Source of the DNA: Collinsella sp.
GTDB taxonomy: Bacteria; Actinomycetota; Coriobacteriia; Coriobacteriales; Coriobacteriaceae
Direction of reading: 5' to 3'
Assembly: GCA_019419455.1 (NCBI GenBank)
Contig: DXZW01000015.1
Coordinates: forward strand, 1-48,002
Length of the DNA stretch: 48,002 nt
Both the position numbers and the translations under genes were made by a program. Under the pieces are notes generated by a model that saw only the letters and a program-made list of their open reading frames with translations, was not told where the DNA came from and ran no database searches. Of the stretch, positions 24,029-32,960 are shown piece after piece; position 1 is the first letter of the stretch; every line of letters begins with the position of its first letter.

Positions 24029-25885
24029 TTACGCCGCCTCGTCGAACTGCGAGTTGTACAGGTCGGCGTAGAAGCCACCCTGGGCGAGCAGCTCGTCGTG
24101 CGTGCCCTTCTCGACGATGTCGCCGTCGCGGATTACCAGGATTACGTCGGCGTTTCGGATCGTGGACAGGCGGTGCGCGATGACAAAACTGGTACGGCCC
24201 TGCATCAGCGCATCCATGGCGCGCTGAATGAGCTCCTCGGTACGGGTATCGACGTTGGAAGTCGCCTCGTCCAGAATCAGTGCCGGGCGGTCGGCCAAAA
24301 TGGCACGGGCGATGGTCACGAGCTGGCGCTGACCCTGCGACAGGTTGGTGCCCTCCTCGTTGATCATAAAGTCGTAGCCACCGGCGAGCGTATGAATAAA
24401 GTGGTCGCAGCGTGCGGCGCGCGCAGCGGCCTCGACCTCGGCATCGCTCGCGTCGGGGCGTCCGTAGCGGATGTTCTCGCGGATGGTGCCGTTAAACAGC
24501 CAGGTGTCCTGCAGCACCATGGCAAACTCGCCGCGCAGTGCCTCGCGGTCCCAGTCGCGCACATCGACGCCCTCGACACGCAGCGAGCCGCCGTCCACGT
24601 CGTAGAAGCGCTGCAGCAGCTTAATGAGCGTGGTCTTGCCGGCGCCGGTGGGGCCGACGATGGCAATGGTTTGGCCGGGCTGCGCCTCGCAGCTAAAGTC
24701 GTGGATGATGGTCTTGTCGGGCGTGTAGCCAAACTTGACATGGTCGAACTCCACGTGGCCGGGGCGCTTTTCGGGAATCTGCGCGTCGGCCTTTTGCTCC
24801 TCCTCGGGCGCGGCCAGGAACTCAAAGACGCGCTCGGTGGCAGCGGCCATCGACTGCATCGTATTGCTCACGTTGCCCAGTTGCTGTACGGGTTGCGTAA
24901 AGTTGCGAACGTACTGGATAAAGCTCTGGATGTCGCCGGGCGTGGCATTGCCGGTCAACGCGAGCTGTGCGCCCACCACGACGACGCCCACATAGCCCAT
25001 GTTGCCCACCAGGCTCATAAGCGGCATCATCAGGCCCGACAGGAACTGCGAACGCCAGCCGCTAATAAAGAGTCGGTCGTTTTGACGGTCGAACTCCTCG
25101 ATCGAGGCCTCGGCGCGGTCGAACACCTGAATGACGTTCTGGCCGGCAAAGTCCTCCTCGATAATGCCGTTGACGGCGCCCAGAACCTGCTGTTGCTCGC
25201 GGAAGTACGGCTGCGAGAAGTGAATCATCACGACCAGGATTATCGCGGCGGCCGGCAGCGTGAGCACGGTGACGCCGGTGAGCGGCAGGCTGATCGACAG
25301 CATCATGACGAGGACGCCGATAATCTGCGTCACCGACGTGATGAGCTGCGTCACGCTCTGGTTGAGCGACTGGCCCAGCGTATCGACGTCGTTAGTGATG
25401 CGGCTGAGCACGTCGCCCTTGCTGTGTCCGTTAAAGTAGCTCATCGGAACGACGGCGATCTTGGCGGCGATCTCCTTGCGCATGCGATAGCAGATCTTTT
25501 GCGTGACGCCGGTCATGAGCCAGCCTTGGATCAGGCTGCAAACAGAGCTCGCCAGATACAGGCAGAGCAAAAAGCCGAGCGTCTTGGCGATCCAGTCAAA
25601 GTCAACGTCGCCGGTGCCGTTGACCTTGGCAACCAGACCCTCGAATAGCTTGGTGGTGACCTGGCCGAGTACCTTGGGTCCCACGATATTAAAGACGACC
25701 GAGCACACGGCAAAGGCGACGGCGGCAAACACGGCAATCTTGTGCTGGCCGATATAGCCGAGCAGCTGCCTCATGGTGCCCTTAAAGTCCTTGGCCTTTT
25801 CGCCGCGACGCATGCCGCCCATGCGGCCCATGGGTCCACGCTGGCGGGTGGGCTTGGGAATCTGAGTCTTGGTTTCGTCTGCCAT
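24029..25885 (-). CDS. ABC exporter, transmembrane-ATPase half-transporter (second subunit)
   Basis: A 618-aa protein. An N-terminal cytoplasmic tail rich in Gly, Arg and Met (MGRMGGMRRGEKAKDF) is followed by a six-helix type I exporter domain (about 45-345) and a nucleotide-binding domain. The NBD has Walker A GPTGAGKTTL, signature LSQGQRQL, Walker B ALILDEATSN with the catalytic Glu, and H-loop IAHRLS. Its ATG overlaps the stop of the upstream subunit by one base (TAATG). With that subunit it forms a probable heterodimeric multidrug-type exporter under a MarR regulator. The signature is LSQGQ rather than LSGGQ, a change seen in some heterodimeric exporters. The substrate is unknown. Confidence 0.92.
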   Translation of the reverse strand: MADETKTQIPKPTRQRGPMGRMGGMRRGEKAKDFKGTMRQLLGYIGQHKIAVFAAVAFAVCSVVFNIVGPKVLGQVTTKLFEGLVAKVNGTGDVDFDWIAKTLGFLLCLYLASSVCSLIQGWLMTGVTQKICYRMRKEIAAKIAVVPMSYFNGHSKGDVLSRITNDVDTLGQSLNQSVTQLITSVTQIIGVLVMMLSISLPLTGVTVLTLPAAAIILVVMIHFSQPYFREQQQVLGAVNGIIEEDFAGQNVIQVFDRAEASIEEFDRQNDRLFISGWRSQFLSGLMMPLMSLVGNMGYVGVVVVGAQLALTGNATPGDIQSFIQYVRNFTQPVQQLGNVSNTMQSMAAATERVFEFLAAPEEEQKADAQIPEKRPGHVEFDHVKFGYTPDKTIIHDFSCEAQPGQTIAIVGPTGAGKTTLIKLLQRFYDVDGGSLRVEGVDVRDWDREALRGEFAMVLQDTWLFNGTIRENIRYGRPDASDAEVEAAARAARCDHFIHTLAGGYDFMINEEGTNLSQGQRQLVTIARAILADRPALILDEATSNVDTRTEELIQRAMDALMQGRTSFVIAHRLSTIRNADVILVIRDGDIVEKGTHDELLAQGGFYADLYNSQFDEAA

Positions 25886-28251
25886 TAGCGCTCGCCTCCT
25901 TCCATAACGGCTTCAATCTCTTCTTGGGTAAGCCCCAGCTCCTCGGCGGAAAGCTGTGACTGTGCGATCTCCAGGTACGCCGGGCAGCTGTGCAGCAGCT
26001 CCTCGTGCGTACCGGTGCCCACCACGTGGCCGTCGTCGAGCACGATGATCTGGTCGGCGTGCATGATGGTCGCGATGCGCTGGGCCACGACCACGAGTGC
26101 GGCGTCGGTAACGTTTTTGGCCAGCTCCTCGCGCAGGCGAGCGTCGGTCTTGTAGTCGAGTGCGCTAAACGAGTCATCGAACACCACGACCTCGGGCTTT
26201 TTGGCCAACGCGCGGGCGATGGCCAGACGCTGGCGCTGACCGCCCGAGACATTGGAGCCGCCCTGGCTGATGGGGGAGTCGTAGCCGCCCTCGCGCTCGG
26301 CGATAAAGTCCTCGGCTTGGGCGATGCGTGCCGCCCGGTGCATGTCATCATCGCTCACCATGTCGCCGGCAAATTTAAGGTTGCTCTCGACGGTGCCCGA
26401 GAACAGGCGACCCTGCTGCGGGATGTAACCAATGCGGCGGCGCAGCTCGGAAAGGGTCATGTCACGCACGTCGATACCATCGAGCGAAATGCTGCCACCC
26501 GTGACGTCGTACAGGCGCGGAATCAGCTGCACGAGCGTGGACTTGCCCGAGCCCGTGGAGCCAATGATGCCGAGCATCTGACCGGCGTGCGTGGTGAAGT
26601 TCACGCCGCTGATGACGTCGGCGCGGGCAGCGGGATACTGGAAGCTCACGTCACGGAAGGTGAGCTCACCGCGCGGCGCGCTGGCAGCAGGCAGTTTGGG
26701 CGAGGCAGGGTCGTTGATGCTCGTGGGGCAAGTGATGACCTCTTCCACGCGCTCGACCGCGACCTCGGCGCGGGGCAGGATGACCGAAACCATGGTGAGG
26801 ATCATAAACGCCATGACGATTTGCATGGTGTAGGAGATAAACGCCATCATGTTGCCGACCTGCATCACGCCGTCGGACACGCCCTGCGCGCCAAACCAGA
26901 CGATGAGCACGGTGATGCAGTTCATGACGAGCATCATGAGCGGCATCATAAAGCTCATGGCGCGGTTGGTGTAGAGCTGCGTGGTCATCAGATCGAGCGA
27001 AGCCTTGTCAAAACGCTCGAGCTCATGTTCCTCGCGGTTGAACGAGCGGATGGGCATAAGACCGTCGAGCAGCTCGCGGGCGGTAAGGTTCACCCGGTCC
27101 ACAAAGCTCTGCATCTTTTTGAACTTGGGCATGGTGAGACCCATAAGCACGCCGACGACGGCCGAGACCGCGATGATGGCCACGGCGATGGTCCACTCCA
27201 GGCCGGTATGGTTGGCCAGGACGCGCGTGACGGCGACGATGCCCATGACGGGGGCCATCAGACACATGCGGATAAACAGGGTTGCGGCCATCTGGATCTG
27301 CTGAATGTCGTTGGTGCAGCGGGTGATGAGCGAGGCCTGGCTAAACTTGCCCACCTCGGCCGGCGAGAAGTGCATAACCTTGTTGAAGGTCTCGCGGCGC
27401 AGGTCGCGGGCGATGGAGCAGGCGGTGCGCGAAGCCACGGCGCCGGTCAGGATGGTGGCGACGAGCGACACGAGGCACAGCCCAAACATCGTGGTCGCCA
27501 TGCGGCCCAGGTAGGCGTTCTGCACGTCGGCGGGGTCGATGCCTTGCGCTTTGTACTCTTCTTGTACGTAGGTCACGGCGCGCTGGGTGACGATGGACCC
27601 CGACATGGAGCCCATTTTATCTGCCATTTCGTTGGCGCTTTCGACGAGCTTGCTTTGGTCTACCAGACCGCCTTCGATGCCCAGACGCAGGCTCTTCATG
27701 GTGATCTTACCGCCGTCTGCATCAATCTGCTTTTGCATGTTCTGGGCCGCCGTGGCCTTCTGCTGCATCTCGGCGAGCTGCTCGGGCGTCATCGCCGCCA
27801 TTTGCTCGGGCGTGGGCATGGCCTGAGCGGCGTCGCTGTCTTTCTCGCTGGACGTGCCGGTCATGTCGCCCATGGAGTCGGCGTCGATGCCTTGGTTGAG
27901 CGAAAGGACGACGGTCTCGGGCAGGCTCATAATGTCGGCGAGCTTGCTGCCGTCGGCGCGCTCGTCCTCGGTGCCCTTGTACGTGCGAATCCCGTTTTTG
28001 TCTGCCTTGCCAAACGCAGCCTCTACCGTCTTGGCGTCTTTGGCGCTCATAAAGAGTTCGAGGTCGTCGAGCGATTCGGAGCGGATGGTGTCGGGCACGG
28101 GCGAGGCGATGCCGCCTTGCTGCACGCCCACGTCGACGATGTCGCTCATATAGGTAGGCAGCGCCAGATCGGCGTTGCAGCTGATTACGATAAGTACGAT
28201 AGCTGCGAACAGTGCCAGGACATGCTTTTTAAAGAGCTTGAGAATCCTCAC
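25885..28251 (-). CDS. ABC exporter half-transporter with large extracellular insert and degenerate Walker B
   Basis: A 788-aa protein, about 200 aa longer than a usual half-transporter. After TM1 (HVLALFAAIVLIVISCNADL) there is an extracytoplasmic insert at about residues 35-250, Met-, Gln- and Ala-rich (PTPEQMAAMTPEQLAEMQQ), before the remaining five helices. The NBD has Walker A GSTGSGKSTLVQL, signature NVSGGQRQRLAIARAL and Walker B VVVFDDSFSALD, where Asp replaces the catalytic Glu. This is the degenerate-site pattern of heterodimeric exporters such as BmrCD. It overlaps the MarR gene by 4 nt (ATGA) and the second subunit by 1 nt. Export of drugs or metabolites is a family inference. Confidence 0.92.
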   Translation of the reverse strand: MRILKLFKKHVLALFAAIVLIVISCNADLALPTYMSDIVDVGVQQGGIASPVPDTIRSESLDDLELFMSAKDAKTVEAAFGKADKNGIRTYKGTEDERADGSKLADIMSLPETVVLSLNQGIDADSMGDMTGTSSEKDSDAAQAMPTPEQMAAMTPEQLAEMQQKATAAQNMQKQIDADGGKITMKSLRLGIEGGLVDQSKLVESANEMADKMGSMSGSIVTQRAVTYVQEEYKAQGIDPADVQNAYLGRMATTMFGLCLVSLVATILTGAVASRTACSIARDLRRETFNKVMHFSPAEVGKFSQASLITRCTNDIQQIQMAATLFIRMCLMAPVMGIVAVTRVLANHTGLEWTIAVAIIAVSAVVGVLMGLTMPKFKKMQSFVDRVNLTARELLDGLMPIRSFNREEHELERFDKASLDLMTTQLYTNRAMSFMMPLMMLVMNCITVLIVWFGAQGVSDGVMQVGNMMAFISYTMQIVMAFMILTMVSVILPRAEVAVERVEEVITCPTSINDPASPKLPAASAPRGELTFRDVSFQYPAARADVISGVNFTTHAGQMLGIIGSTGSGKSTLVQLIPRLYDVTGGSISLDGIDVRDMTLSELRRRIGYIPQQGRLFSGTVESNLKFAGDMVSDDDMHRAARIAQAEDFIAEREGGYDSPISQGGSNVSGGQRQRLAIARALAKKPEVVVFDDSFSALDYKTDARLREELAKNVTDAALVVVAQRIATIMHADQIIVLDDGHVVGTGTHEELLHSCPAYLEIAQSQLSAEELGLTQEEIEAVMEGGER

Positions 28252-28697
28252 TCGGCATCTCTCCTTTCTTGGTTGCGGTCGATAATTTCGTTGGCACGTC
28301 TTAGAAGGCGCACCATCTCTTGGGTATCTGTTTCGCCGAACTGCTCAAGGAAGGCCGCGGTGCGGTCCTCGAATTCCCGACGCTTGATCTCGAGATCATG
28401 GAATCCCTTGTCGGTCACCGTGACGTGTACGCGACGACGGTCGGTCTTTGAGTGCTCACGCTCAACCCAGCCCTTGGCTTCGAGAGCGCGTAGGATATTG
28501 GCGATGCGGGCGCTCGAGACCCAGGCACGATTGGCGAGTTCGCTCGGCGTGAGCGAGCCGCCAGCGAGCATGAGAGCGCGCATGACGGCCATCTCGCCGC
28601 CGAGAGCTTTGTCCGCAAAGCGCGAAATGCGCTGATGCATGCTGCCAAACTCAGTTAAGAGTTGACGCCCAAGCTCATGGAAATCGGTATCTTCCAC
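28248..28697 (-). CDS. MarR-family transcriptional regulator
   Basis: A 149-aa winged-helix protein of normal MarR length. The DNA-binding core reads AVMRALMLAGGSLTPSELAN through SSARIANILRALEAKGWVER, with the wing HSKTDRRRVHVTVTDKG at about 85-100. The C-terminal helix carries the dimer interface. The GTG start at 28697 has AGGGG about 6 nt upstream. It is first in an operon with a two-subunit ABC exporter, an arrangement in which MarR proteins usually repress the operon until a ligand binds. An 18-nt inverted repeat overlaps its start codon and promoter region. Confidence 0.92.
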   Translation of the reverse strand: MEDTDFHELGRQLLTEFGSMHQRISRFADKALGGEMAVMRALMLAGGSLTPSELANRAWVSSARIANILRALEAKGWVEREHSKTDRRRVHVTVTDKGFHDLEIKRREFEDRTAAFLEQFGETDTQEMVRLLRRANEIIDRNQERRDAE

Positions 28698-28743
28698 CGA
28701 AAACCCCTAACACTAGAAACTATTTTCGGTGGAAGATGATACC
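28686..28743. promoter_or_regulatory. Long inverted repeat over the MarR-gene start, candidate operator
   Basis: GGTATCTTCCACCGAAAA at 28686-28703 is mirrored by TTTTCGGTGGAAGAT (28723-28737) plus TACC after 2 extra bases. The left arm covers the first codons of the MarR gene, and the right arm lies in its promoter region. Autoregulation is the simplest reading and is inference. Confidence 0.55.
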
Positions 28744-28763
28744 CCTGCACGCGCACCCTATAC

Positions 28764-28869
28764 GGTAGATTTTTGGGACATGTCTAGAAAACTACCTTTA
28801 GGCGACCTCCGTGCACCGTCGGTACCAGCAAAGTTAGGGGTAGATCTCTAGGCATGTCCCAAAGCCTAC
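28764..28869. repeat. Two opposed GGGACATG hairpins
   Basis: A hairpin at 28764-28796 (GGTAG with CTACC, TTTT with AAAA, loop GGGACATG) faces a second one at 28840-28869 in the opposite orientation. TTTGGGACATG at 28772-28782 is exactly inverted at 28853-28863. A hairpin with a similar plan lies at 40018-40050. Confidence 0.65.
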
Positions 28870-29248
28870 TCAGAGGCACTTTACCCTGCTAAAACTGGCA
28901 TAACAGCTAGAGTGAACGTCGTACAAAGGCAAGGAAATATACCAAACAAATCGGTGAACGGTAGTTGCTCGCGCTCGCATTTCCTGCGGATTTGTTAAAA
29001 ACGCCCTAATGGTATAAAAAAAGAAACATATAACAGCCCTGATGAAGGGGGTGGCTATGTTATCCTTCTCAAACGGGTGAAATCTTGGGTTTTGGGTTGC
29101 AGTTCCAAGGTGGACAAACGTTTTTCCCTGTACCAATGTGTGGTGAAGAACGGAAGAAGCCGGTAGTGCAAGCCGATAATTCAAGAATTCAATAAGCAGC
29201 GGTGTGAGAGAGCGCCGCATTACACGTAACTAGGAGCGTGGTTACACA
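28870..29248. other. Leader region of the pyruvate formate-lyase gene
   Basis: No gene is seen in these 379 bases. A stem formed by ATAACA-GCC and GGC-TATGTTAT lies at about 29031-29064, and GCGG/CCGC pair at about 29199-29219. AGGAG sits 12 nt before the pflB start. A long leader suits a regulated fermentation gene, but no known motif was identified. Confidence 0.4.
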
Positions 29249-31300
29249 ATGCAGGAGGCATGGGAAGGCTTCAAGGAAGGCATCTGGACGGGAGAGGTTG
29301 ACGTCCGAGACTTCATCCAGAAGAACTACACCCCCTACGAGGGCGACGAGTCGTTCCTCGCCGGCCCGACCGAGCGTACCAAGGAGCTGTGGGGCGAGGT
29401 TCTCGACCTGCTGCTCAAGGAGCGCGAGCAGGGCGGCGTCCTCGATATGGACACCAAGACCGTCACGGGTATCGTGAGCCACCCCGCTGGCTACATCGAT
29501 AACGCCCATCGCGACAAGGAGACCATCGTCGGCCTCCAGACCGACAAGCCGCTCAAGCGCGCGCTGCACGTCAACGGCGGTATCCGCATCGCTTGCCAGG
29601 CTGCCAGCCAGCACGGCTACAAGATCGACGAGAACGTTGTCGAGCGCTACACCTTCGAGCGCAAGACTCACAACGCCGGCGTCTTCGATGTCTACACCCC
29701 CGAGATGCGCGCCTGCCGCTCGGCCCACATCATCACCGGTCTGCCCGATGGCTATGGCCGCGGCCGCATCATCGGCGACTACCGTCGTGTTGCCCTGTAC
29801 GGCGTCGACTACCTGATCAAGGACAAGGAGGCCCAGAAGGCTTCCACCCCGACGGTCATGACCGCCGACAACATCCGCGATCGTGAGGAGCTGCAGGAGC
29901 AGATCCGCGCCCTCGGCGAGCTCAAGATGATGGCCGAGACCTATGGTTTCGACATTTCCAACCCTGCTACCAACACGCAGGAGGCCATCCAGTGGATGTA
30001 CTTCGCCTACCTCGCTTCCGTCAAGGAGCAGAACGGCGCCGCTATGTCCATCGGCCGTACCTCCACGTTCATCGACATCTACGCTGAGCGCGACCTTGCC
30101 AACGGTACCTTCACCGAGGAGCAGATCCAGGAGTTCGTGGATCACTTCATCATGAAGCTCCGCATGGTCAAGTTTGCCCGTACCCCCGAGTACCAGGCCC
30201 TGTTTACCGGCGATCCGCAGTGGGTCACCGAGTCCATCGGCGGCATGGGTGTTGACGGCCGTACGCTCGTTACCAAGATGAGCTACCGCTACCTGCACAC
30301 GCTCGAGAACATGGGCACCAGCCCCGAGCCCAACATGACCGTTCTGTGGTCGACCCGTCTGCCCGAGAACTTCAAGAAGTTCTGCGCCAAGACTTCTGTC
30401 GCCAGCTCCTCGATTCAGTACGAGAACGACGACCTCATGCGCGTCTACCACGGCGACGACTACGGCATTGCCTGCTGCGTGTCCTCCATGCGCATCGGCA
30501 AGGAGATGCAGTTCTTCGGCGCCCGCGCCAACCTGGCCAAGTGCCTGCTGTACGCACTCAACGGCGGTGTTGACGAGGTCTCCAAGAAGCAGGTCGGCCC
30601 CAAGTATCGCGCCGTCGAGGGCGATACGCTCGATTACGACGACGTTGTGGCCAAGTACAACGACATGATGAAGTGGCTCGCTGGCGTGTACGTCAACTCG
30701 CTGAACATCATCCACTACATGCACGACAAGTATTGCTACGAGCGCATCCAGATGGCTCTGCACGACAAGCACGTGCACCGCTGGTTCGCTACGGGCATTG
30801 CTGGCCTTTCCGTCGTGGCTGACTCCCTGTCCGCCATCAAGTACGCCAAGGTCCACCCCGTCCGCGACGAGAACGGCATCATTGTCGACTTCGAGACCGA
30901 GGGCGAGTTCCCCAAGTACGGTAACGACGACGACCGCGTCGACCAGATCGCTCACGACGTTGTGCACCAGTTCATGGAGTACATCCGCATGAACGACACC
31001 TACCGCAACTCCGTGCCCACGACCTCGGTTCTGACCATCACCTCCAACGTCGTGTACGGCAAGAAGACCGGTTCTACGCCTGATGGCCGCAAGGCTGGCC
31101 AGCCCTTCGCCCCGGGTGCTAACCCCATGCACAAGCGCGATAGCCACGGCGCCATCGCTTCGCTGTCTTCGGTTTCCAAGCTCCCGTTCCGCGATGCTCA
31201 GGACGGCATCTCCAACACCTTCTCCATCATCCCGGGTGCGCTCGGCAAGGAGGACCAGGTGTTCTTTGGCGATATCGACCTTGATCAGCTGGGCGAGTAA
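29249..31300 (+). CDS. pflB: Pyruvate formate-lyase catalytic subunit lacking the glycyl-radical domain
   Basis: A 683-aa protein that converts pyruvate and CoA to acetyl-CoA and formate. It aligns over its whole length with E. coli PFL (about 760 aa): WEGFKEGIWTGEVDVRDFIQ at the start, the adjacent catalytic cysteines in YGIACCVSSMRIGKE near residue 410, and LTITSNVVYGKKTGSTPDG and GISNTFSIIPGALGKEDQV at the end. It then stops at GDIDLDQLGE, just before the C-terminal domain that carries the essential glycine radical. That domain is encoded by the next gene, 31386-31637. The two must assemble for activity, so this is a split glycyl radical enzyme. No sign of a frameshift or decay is visible. 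Confidence 0.95.
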   Translation: MQEAWEGFKEGIWTGEVDVRDFIQKNYTPYEGDESFLAGPTERTKELWGEVLDLLLKEREQGGVLDMDTKTVTGIVSHPAGYIDNAHRDKETIVGLQTDKPLKRALHVNGGIRIACQAASQHGYKIDENVVERYTFERKTHNAGVFDVYTPEMRACRSAHIITGLPDGYGRGRIIGDYRRVALYGVDYLIKDKEAQKASTPTVMTADNIRDREELQEQIRALGELKMMAETYGFDISNPATNTQEAIQWMYFAYLASVKEQNGAAMSIGRTSTFIDIYAERDLANGTFTEEQIQEFVDHFIMKLRMVKFARTPEYQALFTGDPQWVTESIGGMGVDGRTLVTKMSYRYLHTLENMGTSPEPNMTVLWSTRLPENFKKFCAKTSVASSSIQYENDDLMRVYHGDDYGIACCVSSMRIGKEMQFFGARANLAKCLLYALNGGVDEVSKKQVGPKYRAVEGDTLDYDDVVAKYNDMMKWLAGVYVNSLNIIHYMHDKYCYERIQMALHDKHVHRWFATGIAGLSVVADSLSAIKYAKVHPVRDENGIIVDFETEGEFPKYGNDDDRVDQIAHDVVHQFMEYIRMNDTYRNSVPTTSVLTITSNVVYGKKTGSTPDGRKAGQPFAPGANPMHKRDSHGAIASLSSVSKLPFRDAQDGISNTFSIIPGALGKEDQVFFGDIDLDQLGE

Positions 31301-31301
31301 C

Positions 31302-31362
31302 TATTGTTAGTGCTATACTAACAATAACGATTACTGATTAGTGCGCCGGTTTCGGCCGGCGC
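31302..31362 (+). other. Two hairpins between the PFL core and glycyl-radical genes
   Basis: TATTGTTAGT (31302-31311) pairs perfectly with ACTAACAATA (31317-31326). GCGCCGG (31343-31349) pairs with CCGGCGC (31356-31362) around TTTCGG. Neither is followed by a T-run. They may set mRNA processing or stability between the two genes; the function is inferred. Confidence 0.7.
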
Positions 31363-31385
31363 CTATCGATCGAAGGAGACACATT

Positions 31386-31637
31386 ATGAAGGTTTCTGAA
31401 GTTTCCGAGACTCAGGCCGATAACCTGGTCCACATGCTCGACGCTTACGCCGAGAAGGGTGGCCACCACCTGAACATCAACGTCTTCAACCGTGAGACGC
31501 TGCTCGACGCTCAGGCTCACCCCGAGAAGTACCCGCAGCTGACCATTCGCGTTTCCGGCTACGCCGTGAACTTCCACACGCTCACCAAGGAGCAGCAGGA
31601 CGAGGTCATTTCGCGTACCTTCCACAACAAGTTCTAA
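31386..31637 (+). CDS. Separate glycyl-radical domain protein of pyruvate formate-lyase (GrcA-like)
   Basis: An 83-aa protein equivalent to the C-terminal domain of PFL and to GrcA/YfiD. GGHHLNINVFNRETLLDAQA then HPEKYPQLTIRVSGYAVNF matches the E. coli PFL C-terminus nearly residue for residue. Gly58 in RVSGYA is the radical site installed by the activating enzyme. The ATG at 31386 has AAGGAG 7 nt upstream and lies 85 nt after the PFL core gene. In E. coli, GrcA is a spare part that rescues oxygen-cleaved PFL. Here the main enzyme has no domain of its own, so this protein should be obligatory. Two hairpins separate the genes; a family A repeat follows. Confidence 0.93.
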   Translation: MKVSEVSETQADNLVHMLDAYAEKGGHHLNINVFNRETLLDAQAHPEKYPQLTIRVSGYAVNFHTLTKEQQDEVISRTFHNKF

Positions 31638-31660
31638 AGGGATTTAACTCCCGCAGGATC

Positions 31661-31789
31661 GCCGGGGCTGTTTGGGCTACCTCCCAAAACGTCCTCGGAC
31701 ATGCAAGAAGCCCTCGCTGCGCACTTCGTGCGGCGAGGGCTTCTTGCGTCCTGCGGAATATTTTGGGAGGTAGCCCAAACAGCCCCGGC
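31661..31789 (+). repeat. Long hairpin repeat, family A copy 2
   Basis: Outer arms 31661-31689 and 31761-31789 pair perfectly over 29 nt and differ in sequence from the other copies. The core ACGTCCTC and TGCGGAAT is conserved; the 4-nt helix is GGAC/GTCC, with a 2-nt AT bulge. The inner stem is GCAAGAAGCCCTCGC and its complement, capped by CGCAC-TTC-GTGCG. It lies 23 nt after the glycyl-radical gene. Confidence 0.9.
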
Positions 31790-32069
31790 GGGGTCCTGTG
31801 TAGTTACCCTTTAGGCGGAACTCTCCTAATGGGTTGAGCGTTCTGGATTCTTGCTTGCTACCGTTTATCGCGTATAGCTACCGTTTGCGGAATAAGTAAC
31901 ACTCCTTAATAAACCGTGTAGAATCTCAGATAAGCACGGAGTTTTCCAGGGAGACGCTGTCCTTTGTTGTGTGCAAGGGGCGGCGTCTCTTTGGCGCTTG
32001 GAGGCCGTTCTGCAGCAGGGCGGCGGACGTGCGTCACATATTCAAAAGCCAACGTCGAGATGGGTTGTG

Positions 32070-32930
32070 ATGATAATGGGCAAGTACGTAATCGTGGTTG
32101 AGTCTGGTTCGGATGTGACGCCGGAGCTCTGCGAGCGCTATGGCATCGTGCGCGTGCCCATGCATGTCACGATTGGTGACGAGACCGTCGAAGACGGATC
32201 GATCGACCCGCTTGAGATTTACTCGCGCTGCAACGAGTTTGGTGTGATGCCCAAGACCAGCGGTTGCTCGCCGGCGGATTTTGCGCATGTGTACGACCGC
32301 ATCCACGCCGAGCGGCCCGATGCGACCATTTTGCATCTTGCGTATTCCGAGGTTACGACCTGCTCGCATCAGTCGTCGAAGATTGCGGCAAAGGGCCGCG
32401 ATTACGTCTTCTCCATGGATACGCGCTTTGTGTCGGTGGGCCAGTCGCTTGTCGCCGTTGAGACCGCCAAGTATATCGAAGCCCATCCGGACGCCACCGT
32501 CGACGAGATTTTCGCCTTTACCAATTCGGTGATGGACCGCGTGCTGCTGGGCTTTGTTCCTACGGACCTTGCCTTCCTTAAGGCGGGTGGTCGCTTGTCC
32601 AACGTCGCGTTTCTTGGCGCCCATCTGCTCAAGATTAAGCCCTGCATTGAGGTAACGGGTGGCAAATTCGTGGCGACCAAGAAGCTCCGCGGCTCTATGC
32701 TCAAATGTGCCCGTGCCTTTATTGACCACATGGTTGCGAAGGGCGATATTGATTACTCGCACATTGGTTTGGCGTATTCAGTGGGCCTTTCCGAGGAGCT
32801 GCGCGACGATATGGAAGTCTATGCGCACGACCTGGGCTTTAAGGACGTTACCTGGACTCAGGTCGGCGGCGTCATCTCGAGCCACTGCGGCCCGACCGCC
32901 TTTGGCGCGGTGCTTACGCTTAAGGCGTAG
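32070..32930 (+). CDS. DegV-family fatty-acid-binding protein
   Basis: A 286-aa protein of the DegV (FakB-like) family. These bind a fatty acid and, in Firmicutes, present it to the FakA kinase. Family features are KYVIVVESGSDVTPELCERY at the N-terminus, PMHVTIGDETVEDG, MPKTSGCSPADF (the TS motif near the lipid carboxylate), SMDTRFVSVGQSLVAVETAK, FLKAGGRLSNVAFLGAHLLK and a C-terminal HCGPTAFGAVL. The ATG at 32070 is chosen; 32076 is equally possible, and neither has a strong ribosome site. In-frame sequence back to 31971 lacks family character. It lies between the PFL genes and the PFL activase but has no known link to them. No FakA is in the window. Confidence 0.9.
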   Translation: MIMGKYVIVVESGSDVTPELCERYGIVRVPMHVTIGDETVEDGSIDPLEIYSRCNEFGVMPKTSGCSPADFAHVYDRIHAERPDATILHLAYSEVTTCSHQSSKIAAKGRDYVFSMDTRFVSVGQSLVAVETAKYIEAHPDATVDEIFAFTNSVMDRVLLGFVPTDLAFLKAGGRLSNVAFLGAHLLKIKPCIEVTGGKFVATKKLRGSMLKCARAFIDHMVAKGDIDYSHIGLAYSVGLSEELRDDMEVYAHDLGFKDVTWTQVGGVISSHCGPTAFGAVLTLKA

Positions 32931-32960
32931 GGCCTGGCGTCTATCGATTTCTATTGCTTC

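Noticed and set aside
23885..25648. A 587-codon plus-strand open frame opposite the second exporter subunit
   Set aside because: Antisense shadow of a confident ABC gene, with no ribosome site or domain.
25990..28635. An 881-codon plus-strand open frame opposite the ABC exporter genes
   Set aside because: It is the antisense of two clear ABC subunits and the MarR gene; GC-rich codon bias leaves the opposite frame open. The product is rich in His, Asp and Gly with no family motif.
29189..31147. A 652-codon minus-strand open frame opposite pflB
   Set aside because: Shadow of the PFL core gene, low-complexity composition.
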